A DNA stretch of 57,934 bases from an uncultured Treponema sp. (GCA_946535985.1 CAMNDY010000009.1:1-57934), one strand, 5' to 3'. Shown: positions 8,727 to 17,440, counted from the stretch's first letter. The notes: a model not told the origin generated them from the letters alone. Made by a program: numbers and translations.

Positions 8727-8755
8727 AATGTAGCACATATAAAGAGCTTTGTCAT
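8727..8755 (-). promoter_or_regulatory. Promoter of the riboswitch transcript
   Basis: ATGACA (complement of 8750-8755), 17 bp, TACATT (complement of 8727-8732). The predicted start, about 8720, falls at the 5' edge of the cobalamin aptamer. The stretch 8756-8871 holds nothing else that I can name except a 23-bp ATTCCA...TGGAAT palindrome at 8840-8862. Confidence 0.6.
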
Positions 8756-8871
8756 TTGGTGGGAGGTGGAGTTTATTGTTTTGAGAAATGCGTGTTTTTT
8801 TAAACTTTTTTCAGGAATTTTTGTAATAAGTGCATTTTTAATTCCATATTATATATGTGGAATTTTTCTTC

Positions 8872-9554
8872 AGGTGTGATGGGGAAAAAGAAGGGGTGCC
8901 GCGCGCTTTTGGAGGGACCTGAACCCACTTAACTTGGGAGAGGCTTTGTTAAGTGGGAGTGGTTTGGGGAAAAAGAAGGGGTTCTGCGCGCTTTTGGAGG
9001 GATCTGGGCCCACTTAACTTGGAAAATGCCTTGTTAAGTGGGAGGTGTGTTGGGAAAAAGAAGGGGTGTCGTGCGCTTTTAGAGAGACCTGGTCCCACTT
9101 AACTGGAGAAAAGTCTTGTTAAGTGGGAGGTGTGTTGGGAAAAAGAGGAGCTGTCGCGCGCTTTTGGAGAGGCCTGAACCCACTTAACTTGGAAAATGCC
9201 TTGTTAAGTGGGAGTGTTCTTGGGAAAAAGATGGAACCCCGCACGCTTTTGGAGAGGCCTGGACCCACTTAAATGGGAAAATGCGTTGTTTAGTGGGAGT
9301 GGGTTGGGGAAAAAAGAGGAGCTGTCGCGCGCTTTTGGAGAGACCTGGGCCCACTTAAATGGAGAAAAGTCTTGTTAAGTGGGAGTGTTCTTGGGGAAAA
9401 AGAAGGGGTGTCGTGCGCTTTTAGAGAGACCTGAACCCACTTAACTTGGAAAATGCCTTGTTAAGTGGGAGTGTTCTTGGGAAAAAGAGGAGCTGTCGCG
9501 CGCTTTTGGAGAAACTTGCTCCCACTTAACAACCAAAATCCTTTGTTAAGTGGG
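8872..9554. repeat. Tandem array of eight 85-86 bp units, each with a 34-bp palindrome
   Basis: Eight palindromes, each starting CCCACTTAA and ending in TAGTGGG or TAAGTGGG, lie at 8924-8957, 9009-9042, 9094-9127, 9179-9212, 9264-9297, 9350-9383, 9436-9469 and 9521-9554. Start-to-start spacing is 85, 85, 85, 85, 86, 86, 85. The 51-53 bp between them is also conserved (GGGAAAAAGA, then a CGCGCTTTT core, then GAGAGRCCTG-like). Loop and linker variants recur in different combinations, a sign of recombination or gene conversion within the array. The unit length is not a multiple of three, so it is non-coding. The last palindrome has the longest stem (12 bp) and ends 37 bp before the start codon of the nuclease-like gene. 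Confidence 0.95.
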
Positions 9555-9591
9555 TCAAAAACAACATAACATATTCATAGGAGAAAATCGA

Positions 9592-10437
9592 ATGGAATTA
9601 GAAAGTCTTTCACCAAACTTGTTGAGACCTGTGTTGGAAAATCGTCTGTCTAAATTGCAGACTCAACTCAACGAAACCCAAAAATCCTGCCAGAAAGCTT
9701 TTGCCGGACGAATTAGAATTGCGCAAAAACAAGGGCACCCAGACTTTTATCTTGTGACAGATCGTGGGAGTCTGGAAGGTCAATACATACCCCGATCAAA
9801 ACTGACTTTGATAAAACAACTCATTCAAAAAGACTACAATCAGAAGCTGCTCACTCTTCTCCAGAAAGAAATATCTGCCTTGCAAAAATACCTGCAGGTC
9901 ACGCATAATTGCAAAGCCATCACAGAACTTTACACTAAGCTTTGCCCTGTAAGGCGTAACCATATAAAACCAGTTACTCTGACTAATGAACAATATTCCT
10001 TGAAATGGCAGTCGGTTGAATATCAAGGTCACCCCTTTGCTTCAGACACCCCTGAATACCAGACGGCTCGTGGCGAAAAAGTCCGTTCAAAATCAGAGGT
10101 AATTATTGCCGATACTCTGACACGGCATCATATTCCCTACAGGTATGAATATCCCCTTAAAATAACCAAAGGCTCGCAGGCCCTCACAATCTATCCGGAT
10201 TTTTTATGTCTCAATGTCCACACTCGCCAGGAATTTCTCTGGGAACACTTTGGTATGATGGACGACCCCGATTATGCTCAAAAGACAACTTCAAAACTTC
10301 GGCTCCTTCAGGAAAACGGCATTCTTCCGGGGCGTAATCTTATTCTCACAATGGAAACCCAAAACGCGCCACTTTCTACCAGGGTCCTTGAAAAAATAAT
10401 AAAAGAGTTTTTCGAAAACGCAGAGGGCTCTGTGTAG
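9592..10437 (+). CDS. Predicted PD-(D/E)XK-like nuclease of unknown family
   Basis: A 281-aa cytosolic protein. The N-terminal half (about 1-125) is helical and coiled-coil-like. The C-terminal half shows a restriction-endonuclease-like pattern: RSKSE with E169, YPDF with D203, then EFLWEHFGMMDDPDYA with E214/E218 and H219 where a canonical fold has ExK, and helices thereafter. Similar WEHFG proteins occur as uncharacterised genes in gut bacteria, as far as I recall; I know no assigned function. The start is placed at the ATG because AGGAG lies at 9579-9583, eight bases before it; a longer GTG frame would begin inside the last palindrome. The gene follows the eight-palindrome array directly and converges on a radical SAM gene. 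Nuclease activity and any link to the array are inference. Confidence 0.7.
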   Translation: MELESLSPNLLRPVLENRLSKLQTQLNETQKSCQKAFAGRIRIAQKQGHPDFYLVTDRGSLEGQYIPRSKLTLIKQLIQKDYNQKLLTLLQKEISALQKYLQVTHNCKAITELYTKLCPVRRNHIKPVTLTNEQYSLKWQSVEYQGHPFASDTPEYQTARGEKVRSKSEVIIADTLTRHHIPYRYEYPLKITKGSQALTIYPDFLCLNVHTRQEFLWEHFGMMDDPDYAQKTTSKLRLLQENGILPGRNLILTMETQNAPLSTRVLEKIIKEFFENAEGSV

Positions 10438-10462
10438 GCTCATTCTAGCACAGTCAAAATCC

Positions 10463-11323
10463 TCAAGATTCTTGTACCAGCTTCTTCACTCTGTCCATCA
10501 TGCGTTTTTTGTCGGTGGTCCAGGTGGGGGCAATAAGAGTTGCTTTGGGAGGGTCGCCTGTAAGCCTGTGAATTATTACACCCGGCGGAATGATTGCAAG
10601 TGCCTTTTTCAAAAGAGCAAAATAATCTTCCATTCCAAGAACTTCAAATTGTTTCTGCTCATATTCAAGAGCAAGGTCGGTGTCTTTTAGAACATACAGA
10701 CACATGATTTTAATACCATCGGTGCCGGCTTCAACTGCTGCCCGCACACTCTTCATCATGTCTTCTTCTGTTTCGCCGGGCAGTCCAAAAATTACATGCG
10801 TTACAACGTGCACAGCCGGAGCCATCTTGTGTATGCGTGCCACGGCGTCAAAATAAACATCATTCGAAAACCCTCGTCTTATGTATGTAGCCGAGGCCTC
10901 GTTTGAAGTTTGGAATCCCAACTCAAGCTGAACAAAATGCTCCCTGCTAATCTTATCAAGCTCCTCAAGCACATCATCCCCAAGACAGTCGGGTCGTGTA
11001 CCAAGAGCCAGTCCTTTTATTCCTTCATAAGAAAGTGCCTTATGCCATTTTGCCTTAAGCCCTTCAAGGTCGCCGTAAGTATTTGTGAAATTCTGGAAGT
11101 AAGCAATAAAAGTGTCTGCCCCTTTAAATCGCGCCGGAAGCCTTGTTCCAGCCTCATCAAAAGGCACTGTAAATTCCCCGGACCCGCTCTGGCTGCAAAA
11201 AATACATCCGCGGGTTCCTTTAGTTCCGTCCCGGGTAGGGCAGGTGCAGCCCGCATCAAAGGTGAGTTTATAAACCTTAGTTCCAAAGATATTTTTGTAA
11301 TAATCGCTTACCCAGGTGTGCAT
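10463..11323 (-). CDS. Radical SAM protein, TIGR01212/YhcC family
   Basis: A 286-aa cytosolic enzyme. The 4Fe-4S-binding cysteines lie in GCTCPTRDGT and GCIFC (C-x-C then C-x2-C spacing), the signature of the YhcC-like subgroup rather than the usual CxxxCxxC. Further motifs are GTRPDCL, LELGFQTSN, HVIFGLPGETEEDM and a C-terminal RLTGDPP segment. The physiological reaction of this family is not firmly established. The start is set at 11323 (MHTWVSDYYK), where homologues normally begin; the frame can extend 13 residues upstream to 11362 but would then run over the -10 box. No Shine-Dalgarno precedes it, and a TATATT box four bases upstream suggests a leaderless mRNA. Confidence 0.85.
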   Translation of the reverse strand: MHTWVSDYYKNIFGTKVYKLTFDAGCTCPTRDGTKGTRGCIFCSQSGSGEFTVPFDEAGTRLPARFKGADTFIAYFQNFTNTYGDLEGLKAKWHKALSYEGIKGLALGTRPDCLGDDVLEELDKISREHFVQLELGFQTSNEASATYIRRGFSNDVYFDAVARIHKMAPAVHVVTHVIFGLPGETEEDMMKSVRAAVEAGTDGIKIMCLYVLKDTDLALEYEQKQFEVLGMEDYFALLKKALAIIPPGVIIHRLTGDPPKATLIAPTWTTDKKRMMDRVKKLVQES

Positions 11324-11327
11324 GACA

Positions 11328-11377
11328 AATATAATTTTAGCATAATTATTGTCCACACTCAATTAAATCACTATAAT
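11328..11377. promoter_or_regulatory. Overlapping divergent promoters
   Basis: Plus strand: TTGTCC (11349-11354), 17 bp, TATAAT (11372-11377), six bases before the ATG at 11384. Minus strand: TGGACA (complement of 11350-11355), 16 bp, TATATT (complement of 11328-11333), four bases before the ATG at 11323. The two -35 boxes overlap almost completely, so the promoters should compete. Both mRNAs would start at or next to their start codons. Confidence 0.6.
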
Positions 11378-11383
11378 TCCCTT

Positions 11384-11866
11384 ATGTTCAAAAATTATCT
11401 TTGGATTTTCTTTATTTCTATGGTGCCGCTTATTGAACTTCGCGGTGCTATCCCAGTTTCTCAGGCTCTGCAAATGCCAATTGTGCCTTCCTACATTATC
11501 TGCATCATAGGAAACATGCTGCCCGTCCCAATCATCTATCTTTTTGCAAGACGCTTTCTGGAATGGGGTCAGGACAAAAAAGGCATTGGCGGAATTTGCC
11601 GTTTCTTCCTGACAAAAGGAACCGCCGCCGGAGAAAAAATGCAGGAAAAAGCAGGTCGCGGAATTTTTATAGCCCTCATGCTTTTTGTTGCAATTCCGCT
11701 TCCGGGAACAGGAGCCTGGACAGGAACCCTTGGGGCCAGCCTCTTAGACATGAAATTCAAAGATACAGTAATTGCCGTAATGCTGGGAGTTTTGATTGCA
11801 GGACTTATAATGATGGCAGTTTCGCTTGGACTTTTTACTGCACTTTTTGCAGCCCTGGGAAAATAA
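11384..11866 (+). CDS. Small membrane protein, Sm_multidrug_ex (COG2426) family
   Basis: A 160-aa inner-membrane protein with about four hydrophobic segments. It has the family's conserved stretches, MVPLIELRGAIPV near the N-terminus and AIPLPGTGAWTG in the middle. The family is annotated as small multidrug export proteins, but transport by it is poorly supported. The start is the ATG at 11384, where the conserved region begins; the reading frame is open much further upstream, across the opposite-strand radical SAM gene, and that extension is not coding. The next gene, an AEC transporter, follows 28 bp downstream, probably on the same transcript. Confidence 0.8.
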   Translation: MFKNYLWIFFISMVPLIELRGAIPVSQALQMPIVPSYIICIIGNMLPVPIIYLFARRFLEWGQDKKGIGGICRFFLTKGTAAGEKMQEKAGRGIFIALMLFVAIPLPGTGAWTGTLGASLLDMKFKDTVIAVMLGVLIAGLIMMAVSLGLFTALFAALGK

Positions 11867-11894
11867 AATCTCTGTGAATAACAAGGATTAAACA

Positions 11895-12815
11895 ATGTAT
11901 CTACTTGTACTTAAACAACTTGTAATAATGATTATCATAACTCTGGCAGGTTACATTTTTGCCCGCATAGCCAAAGTTACCGACGAACAGCAAAAGTTCA
12001 TGAGCCGACTCCTGCTTTATTTTATAAATCCCTTCCTGGTACTCAACAGCTTTAATATGGAATTCTCCTGGCTCAAGTTCCGCCAGCTCTGGTTTGCAGC
12101 TTTTATTGCCCTTATCCTCCACGGAGTAATGATTCTCTTGGGCTTCCTTTCATCCAAAGAAAAAATCGACCGCGTAGCCGTTGCCTTTACCAACTGCGGC
12201 TTTGTAGGCATTCCCTTAATCCGCGGCGTCTTTGGCGACGAAGGTGTTTTTTACCTCATGGGCTACCTTATAGTTTTCAACGTGCTCATCTGGACCTACG
12301 GCTACTATCAGTTCTGCGGTGCAACAAACGTAAAAAAAATAATCACAAATCCAAACATAGTTGCAGTTGCAATAGGGCTCGTAATGTTTTGCCTGCCTTT
12401 CAAGTTACCCGAGCTCCTTCAAAAACCAATCGTAATGATTGCCGACATCAACACCCCAATGGCCATGCTGCTGCTCGGAATTCTTTTTGCCCGCTTTGAG
12501 TTTGACCGCACCTATATCAGGCGTCTTGTAAAGACAATGTTTTTCCGTCTTGTAGTTACATCAGTCTGCAACCTTGGCGTAATCCTTCTGGCCTACAAAA
12601 TCTTTGCCAACGTCCAGGATATCCAGATGATGCTTTTTGCAATTTACATCTGCTCCATGTGCCCCGTCGCTACAACCATCCCTGGCCTGGCCGTAGTTTT
12701 TGATCACGACAAATCCTTCGCAAGCCTGGTCGTTACAATCTCCAGCGTCTTCTGCATTTTGACAATTCCAAGCTTTGTTGCGCTGGCGGAATTTATTATC
12801 AATAAAATAGGATAA
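11895..12815 (+). CDS. AEC family transporter (auxin efflux carrier-like permease)
   Basis: A 306-aa inner-membrane permease with about ten hydrophobic segments in two five-helix halves. Family hallmarks include FINPFLVLNSF, NCGFVGIPLI (the crossover region of the first half), and MAMLLLGILFA and CPVATTIPGLA in the second half. Bacterial members export organic acids or amino acids; the substrate here cannot be told. AAGGA lies eight bases before the ATG. It follows the small membrane protein gene closely and is followed by a GC-rich hairpin repeat that could end the transcript. Confidence 0.88.
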   Translation: MYLLVLKQLVIMIIITLAGYIFARIAKVTDEQQKFMSRLLLYFINPFLVLNSFNMEFSWLKFRQLWFAAFIALILHGVMILLGFLSSKEKIDRVAVAFTNCGFVGIPLIRGVFGDEGVFYLMGYLIVFNVLIWTYGYYQFCGATNVKKIITNPNIVAVAIGLVMFCLPFKLPELLQKPIVMIADINTPMAMLLLGILFARFEFDRTYIRRLVKTMFFRLVVTSVCNLGVILLAYKIFANVQDIQMMLFAIYICSMCPVATTIPGLAVVFDHDKSFASLVVTISSVFCILTIPSFVALAEFIINKIG

Positions 12816-12817
12816 GG

Positions 12818-12903
12818 AGGGGAAAGCCTTCCCCTGCGCCCGCACTTCGTTGCGGTCTACCCCTTCGAACGGGGGCTCAAACGCCGCCCCCGTAACGCCC
12901 CGC
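12818..12903. repeat. GC-rich hairpin repeat, copy 2
   Basis: GGGGAAAGCC/TTCCCC hairpin, then GCACTTCGTTGCGGTCTACC, then an ACGGGGG...CCCCCGT stem and GCCCCGC. Same architecture as 7906-7985. It begins two bases after the AEC transporter stop codon and may act as a terminator, although no T-run follows. Confidence 0.65.
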
Positions 12904-12933
12904 TCGCAATCCACATACCTGAATAATTATTTC

Positions 12934-12962
12934 TTTACAATTCAATTTGCTTAATGTAAAAT
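12934..12962 (+). promoter_or_regulatory. Promoter of the 1309-aa lipoprotein gene
   Basis: TTTACA (12934-12939), 17 bp, TAAAAT (12957-12962). The predicted start is about 12969; GGAG at 12984-12987 is the ribosome-binding site, six bases before the ATG. Confidence 0.6.
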
Positions 12963-12993
12963 TAACTATTATTTCAATAAAACGGAGTCAACA

Positions 12994-15900
12994 ATGAAAA
13001 ACCCTTCCTTGTTAAAAACCACTATACTTTTGTTAGGGGGGGGGCTTGCCGCGCTGACGGTCTTTGCTTCCTGTGAAAATTTTCTAAAGGGCGGTCAGGT
13101 TCGCGATGAAATACTGGATGCAATTGCCTATAATAACGCTCCGTCATGTACTGTAAATTTTTCTGATGAAGGAATGGGAACTTTCCTGGTCAACAAAAAA
13201 GAAACATTTAAAGTAGGCTATGCCTCCCAGGTTCAGTTTGAAGTAACAAAAGAGAAATATCATTTTGTAGGGTTCAAAACCGTAATCAACGATAGCGATA
13301 AGACTCCACTCAAAGATTATGTTAAATTCGAACCCGCTGACAACGACGAACGCAATGCTGCAAAGGGCATTTACAAATACAACATTACAATCTTAAAAGA
13401 AAGAAAAGACATTTTAATCATTCCGGATTGTAAGGAGCTTCCAAAAATCACGCAGATAACTCCAGCGTTTGAATCCAACGGCTGCGAACAGGACTTTCCA
13501 ATTGAAATTAAGTTTAATAAGGCAATCGACATCGAGGCTACGCCCTTTGACCCTGCCTGTATTTCAATTTTTGCAGATGAAGATCTTGCCCAATATTTTA
13601 ACACAGCAAAATTAACGAGCGACAACAAAACAGTTTATATTTCTCCAAAGGAACTCCTGCTCAAACCGAATGATACAAGGAATTATCTTACCATAGAAGT
13701 AGATTACGATTTTACAAATCTCGTAGATGAAGACAAGCTGCCCCTTACAGAAAAGGGAACTCATACTTACAAAATCAACAAAAACTTTAGCGAACAGAAA
13801 TTTGTAAAGGTTCAGCCGGAAACAGAGGACGCTTACGGAAAATTCCTTTCCACCGAAGAAAAACAATGTACCGTCGGCTACACCGTAGACATCCAGTTTA
13901 CTCTTAAAAAACAGGATTACAAGTTTGTAAAGTTTGTACCTGTAATCTCAAACGGTACCACTGAAACTCCCGCCGACTGCGTAATTTTTGAAAACGAAGA
14001 ATATGATAACGAGTCCGGAATCTACAAAGCAAGTGTAAAAGTAACAAAAGCACTTAATGACAATGAAAAGATTATCATCCGTCCTGAATGTATGCTTATT
14101 CCAAAAATCACTTCTGTGTATCCGCCAAAAGATAATACAAGTTACCCGCAGGATACTTCTATAAAAATCTATTTTAACAAAGCAATTAAGCTTTCTGATT
14201 TTGCTGACCAGAACGGTTTTCTTAAAAACATAATAATTACAACCGGTTCGCAGGATTTGCTCGATACTCAGGATGGAAAAACTCCTTATTATAAATCTCC
14301 ATATCTTGAAGATGAAGGAAAAACTCTTGTTATTCCGTTTGTTAGTGGTAACTATCTTATCAGTGATAATCAATCAAAAGATATAAAGGTAACGTTGCAG
14401 CTTGAAGGTTTAAAAGACGCAGTAGAAGGTGAGAATGTTTTATTTGCTCAAGATGAATATTCCTTTGCCTATAAAATCAATGGCGAAAAAGATTCAACAC
14501 CGCCTGTTCTCAAAACTCTTAATATAGCCCGTACCCAGCAGGACGCTATGAATGGAACCAATCTTATTTCTGTAGAAGAGTTTTCTCATTACGCTGCAAA
14601 AGCAAATTACAATGATGACAGTACAAAGGTTGCTGCAAATATTCAGAATCATCATGTAAACAAAGTCTGGGTTTATTTTGAAGCAGAAGACAGTCAAAGT
14701 GGTGCCGAATATCTGGAAATAAAAGAGCAGCTCATTCGTGATACTGCGGGACAGCCAAAGCAGGGTAGTGTAATTGACAAAACAACAAACGCTTCCAACT
14801 GTATTTATAACCTTACCGGTACAAACAATTTTACCGGCTGTTTTGAATATGATTTTAGAACCTTAGAAGACGGGGTTGTAAATCTTACATTTAAACTTTT
14901 TGATTATGCAGGAAAGTCTGTAAATAAATCTGTTGATTTTGTTAAAGATACGCTGTGCGACTTGAAAGTGACATTCGGTCATTCCGATATTAAATATCTT
15001 GATGATGCTGAAGATAAGAATAATATTCTTTATAATGTTGTAATAAAATTAGATGATACAAAAAAGATTTATGTAAAAGATTTAGATGGAAATGAATATA
15101 CAGATACATTCTGGACAAGTAATCAAATGGATTTTTCGGGTACAGTAAGTGTTACCAGTATTTGCTATGGTCCTGATGAAAAAAATATGACGTTAATTGA
15201 TTTGCAAAATCAAGATTACTGTGTTACGGTTGATGATGGTAATAATCAATTTAAAAAAGAATATCATGTTCCTGTCTATGTAGATCCGCATAAAAAATCA
15301 ACAATTAAAGCTGATATTATTGATACTGCTGATAATACTAATACCCGGTCATTTGAAATTCAGCCCGTTTCCGATGTTCTTTCATATGAAATTATACCGG
15401 TAGAAATAAGTGGCAAAAGCTGTACAAGAATCCAGGTTATCAGTTCAAAAATTCCTCCATATTCTAGGTTCCAGGCCTTTGGTCTTTCTGAACAGGGGGA
15501 GAAACTATTATTAGATGATCATGACGGATATATGGTTATACCTAATTATACATATGCAACAGAGGAATACCAGTCTCAGCCCGATAAGATTTATATTGTA
15601 GTTAAAGGAAGCATCGGTGAAGGTTATGTTGGGTTTAATACATATTATGGACGAAGTTTAATATTACAAAAATCAAATGGAACCTGGGTGCCGGTAAGTA
15701 ATTCTACTGCACAATTAACAGAGAATGATATTCCTCCTTTTGACATACAATTAAGTGAAGCAGTTCCTGATAGTTCGGGAACCCGTAAAGTTCGTGTAGT
15801 ATATGATAATTCCTTTAATTTTAATCCGGATTATTATTACCTGATAAAGCTTGATAACAAATATTATTCAACAAATGAATTTATTTTGGAAAGCCGCACA

Positions 15901-16923
15901 GATTTATATTCTTTTAGTGTCGTTGTTTATAATCAAAGCGGTCAGTTTATAGAATCTGCCGCAAAACAAATTGATTTAAGCTATGATAATATTGCTCCTA
16001 AATTATTCAATTTCGGTTTTGGTTCATATATTCACGGAGGCTTTATTGGCAAAATAAATACTTCAACAGATTTCTTTGATAAAGGTGGAAGTGGTTTGAA
16101 GCAGCAAAATGGAAAGCCAATCCTTCAATATTTATTATTTAATGATGAGGGACAACTTCCAACGAATAAGAATGAATGGAAAAATAACTCTTTTGTAAAG
16201 GACGCAAACTTTATTAGCGAGACTGAGTTTTATATTGAATGTTATGGTAATTGGCCAAAGATTATTTTATTATATACCGAAGACAATAATGGAAATTTTG
16301 CGATTGATAAATATACGCCTGTTTTTTATGAAGATGGTTTTATTCCTGAAGTTACATTTCAAGATAACATATTTAAAGAGAATGTTTATAGTCGTTATTC
16401 ACCTTCAAAACATGAGTTTATAAAGAATAATAAATGGGAAAAGATAACTGATACTCCTGCTTATCATTCTGATACTATAGAATATACTTACAATCTGAAT
16501 GAAACAAATGGAGAGACTTTATCGTTTATCAGAATAATTCCATCTTGGACTGGTTATAGTGGTGGCATATATTCTTATAATATTAACAACATTCCAACAT
16601 ATTTCTATGCACCTTACCTGATGGCAAAAGATACAAATAATCCACTTGTCTGCGATTTAAAAGATATTTGTATGGGTCAGTCAGGATTAAATGTCCTGGC
16701 AGATCAGCCGTGCTTTGTGCATACAATGTACTGTCCGCATAAGCTTGGTAATACACCGGAAGCCTGGCTCGATGGTGGTATTGAAACAGGCCTCGTAATG
16801 AAGCAAAAATCATTTACCTATACCTGGGACAACACCAATCAGGTTCCCGATGACTACTACTACGCCATCATAGTCCACTTTGCCGACGGCACCGTCCTCA
16901 TGAGCCCCGTTATGCAGAACTAG
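12994..16923 (+). CDS. Large Ig-like (SbsA-type) surface lipoprotein
   Basis: A 1309-aa lipoprotein precursor with lipobox FASC (Cys 27). Two repeated N-terminal blocks start with TVNFSDEGMGTFLVN- and KVQPETEDAYGKFLS-like segments, each followed by an SbsA-type Ig-like domain (PKITQITPAFESN...IKFNKAI and PKITSVYPPKDNT...IYFNKAI). The remainder is beta-rich, with a DSTPPVLKTL domain boundary and AGKSVNKSVDFVKDTL-type Ig repeats. It is the same general family as the 4211-aa protein at 30955 (lipid Cys also at 27, same N-terminal block and Ig order) but has no C-terminal membrane tail. Likely anchored in the outer membrane and possibly exposed; ligand unknown. Codons in the second half are richer in AT than in the first. 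Confidence 0.85.
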   Translation: MKNPSLLKTTILLLGGGLAALTVFASCENFLKGGQVRDEILDAIAYNNAPSCTVNFSDEGMGTFLVNKKETFKVGYASQVQFEVTKEKYHFVGFKTVINDSDKTPLKDYVKFEPADNDERNAAKGIYKYNITILKERKDILIIPDCKELPKITQITPAFESNGCEQDFPIEIKFNKAIDIEATPFDPACISIFADEDLAQYFNTAKLTSDNKTVYISPKELLLKPNDTRNYLTIEVDYDFTNLVDEDKLPLTEKGTHTYKINKNFSEQKFVKVQPETEDAYGKFLSTEEKQCTVGYTVDIQFTLKKQDYKFVKFVPVISNGTTETPADCVIFENEEYDNESGIYKASVKVTKALNDNEKIIIRPECMLIPKITSVYPPKDNTSYPQDTSIKIYFNKAIKLSDFADQNGFLKNIIITTGSQDLLDTQDGKTPYYKSPYLEDEGKTLVIPFVSGNYLISDNQSKDIKVTLQLEGLKDAVEGENVLFAQDEYSFAYKINGEKDSTPPVLKTLNIARTQQDAMNGTNLISVEEFSHYAAKANYNDDSTKVAANIQNHHVNKVWVYFEAEDSQSGAEYLEIKEQLIRDTAGQPKQGSVIDKTTNASNCIYNLTGTNNFTGCFEYDFRTLEDGVVNLTFKLFDYAGKSVNKSVDFVKDTLCDLKVTFGHSDIKYLDDAEDKNNILYNVVIKLDDTKKIYVKDLDGNEYTDTFWTSNQMDFSGTVSVTSICYGPDEKNMTLIDLQNQDYCVTVDDGNNQFKKEYHVPVYVDPHKKSTIKADIIDTADNTNTRSFEIQPVSDVLSYEIIPVEISGKSCTRIQVISSKIPPYSRFQAFGLSEQGEKLLLDDHDGYMVIPNYTYATEEYQSQPDKIYIVVKGSIGEGYVGFNTYYGRSLILQKSNGTWVPVSNSTAQLTENDIPPFDIQLSEAVPDSSGTRKVRVVYDNSFNFNPDYYYLIKLDNKYYSTNEFILESRTDLYSFSVVVYNQSGQFIESAAKQIDLSYDNIAPKLFNFGFGSYIHGGFIGKINTSTDFFDKGGSGLKQQNGKPILQYLLFNDEGQLPTNKNEWKNNSFVKDANFISETEFYIECYGNWPKIILLYTEDNNGNFAIDKYTPVFYEDGFIPEVTFQDNIFKENVYSRYSPSKHEFIKNNKWEKITDTPAYHSDTIEYTYNLNETNGETLSFIRIIPSWTGYSGGIYSYNINNIPTYFYAPYLMAKDTNNPLVCDLKDICMGQSGLNVLADQPCFVHTMYCPHKLGNTPEAWLDGGIETGLVMKQKSFTYTWDNTNQVPDDYYYAIIVHFADGTVLMSPVMQN

Positions 16924-16925
16924 AA

Positions 16926-17339
16926 TTATTCTTTTTCAGGAAGTTGTTTCTGCAATTCCAGGACTTTTTCGAGTGACAAACCGGTACATCTGGCGATTTT
17001 TTCAGGAGAGTCACCTTCTTTTAGAAGAGCAATGGCGGTTTCTATTGCTTTTTGTTGAGTACCTTCAAGAATTCCTTCTTCTTTTGCTTCTTCCTGTTTC
17101 ACGGCAATGTCAGTTTCGTAATCGTATTCATCTAAAAACATATTCATTATCTCCGTACCTTTCCGTGTAAGGTAATCTTTAAGAATGGTTTTTGATATAC
17201 ATTCCCGGATTACATTTTCCAAAGCCACCTGTGCATCTTCTTTTGTACAGTTTTCGGGGAGGGCAGCTTTTTCTTTAAGCATCATCTCTATGAATTCACA
17301 GTACTCTTTAAGAATAACACAGTTTTTCACAATCGGCAA
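16926..17339 (-). pseudogene. Remnant of Rpn-family recombination-promoting nuclease (C-terminal part only)
   Basis: A 137-codon frame read from TTG at 17339; it is open up to 17420 and reads FLKVINIGGKEGL just upstream. The sequence fits the C-terminal third of Rpn/PD-(D/E)XK transposase-like proteins: an EYCEFIEMM region, then a repeated EEAKEEGILEG-type charged helix, and a final segment ending in GLSLEKVLELQKQ. The nuclease domain that should precede it is missing, because the addA gene occupies that space. It is therefore probably a decayed fragment; expression as a short protein cannot be excluded. Confidence 0.7.
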
Positions 17340-17440
17340 TGTTAATCCTTCCTTACCGCCAATGTTTATAACCTTTAAAAATTTAATTTTTTTACAAAAT
17401 TTTCGAAAAAAAGTGAAAATTTATTTAAAAAAAGTGAAAA

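Noticed and set aside
8872..9554. CRISPR array
   Set aside because: The segments between palindromes are as conserved as the palindromes themselves, the units are 85-86 bp tandem repeats, and no cas genes are nearby.
9550..9591. GTG start for the nuclease-like gene inside the last palindrome
   Set aside because: The ATG at 9592 has AGGAG eight bases upstream; the extra 14 residues are encoded by the repeat arm and linker.
10910..11383. Long N-terminal extension of the Sm_multidrug_ex protein
   Set aside because: The frame lies antisense to the radical SAM gene, and the conserved domain and a good promoter place the start at 11384.
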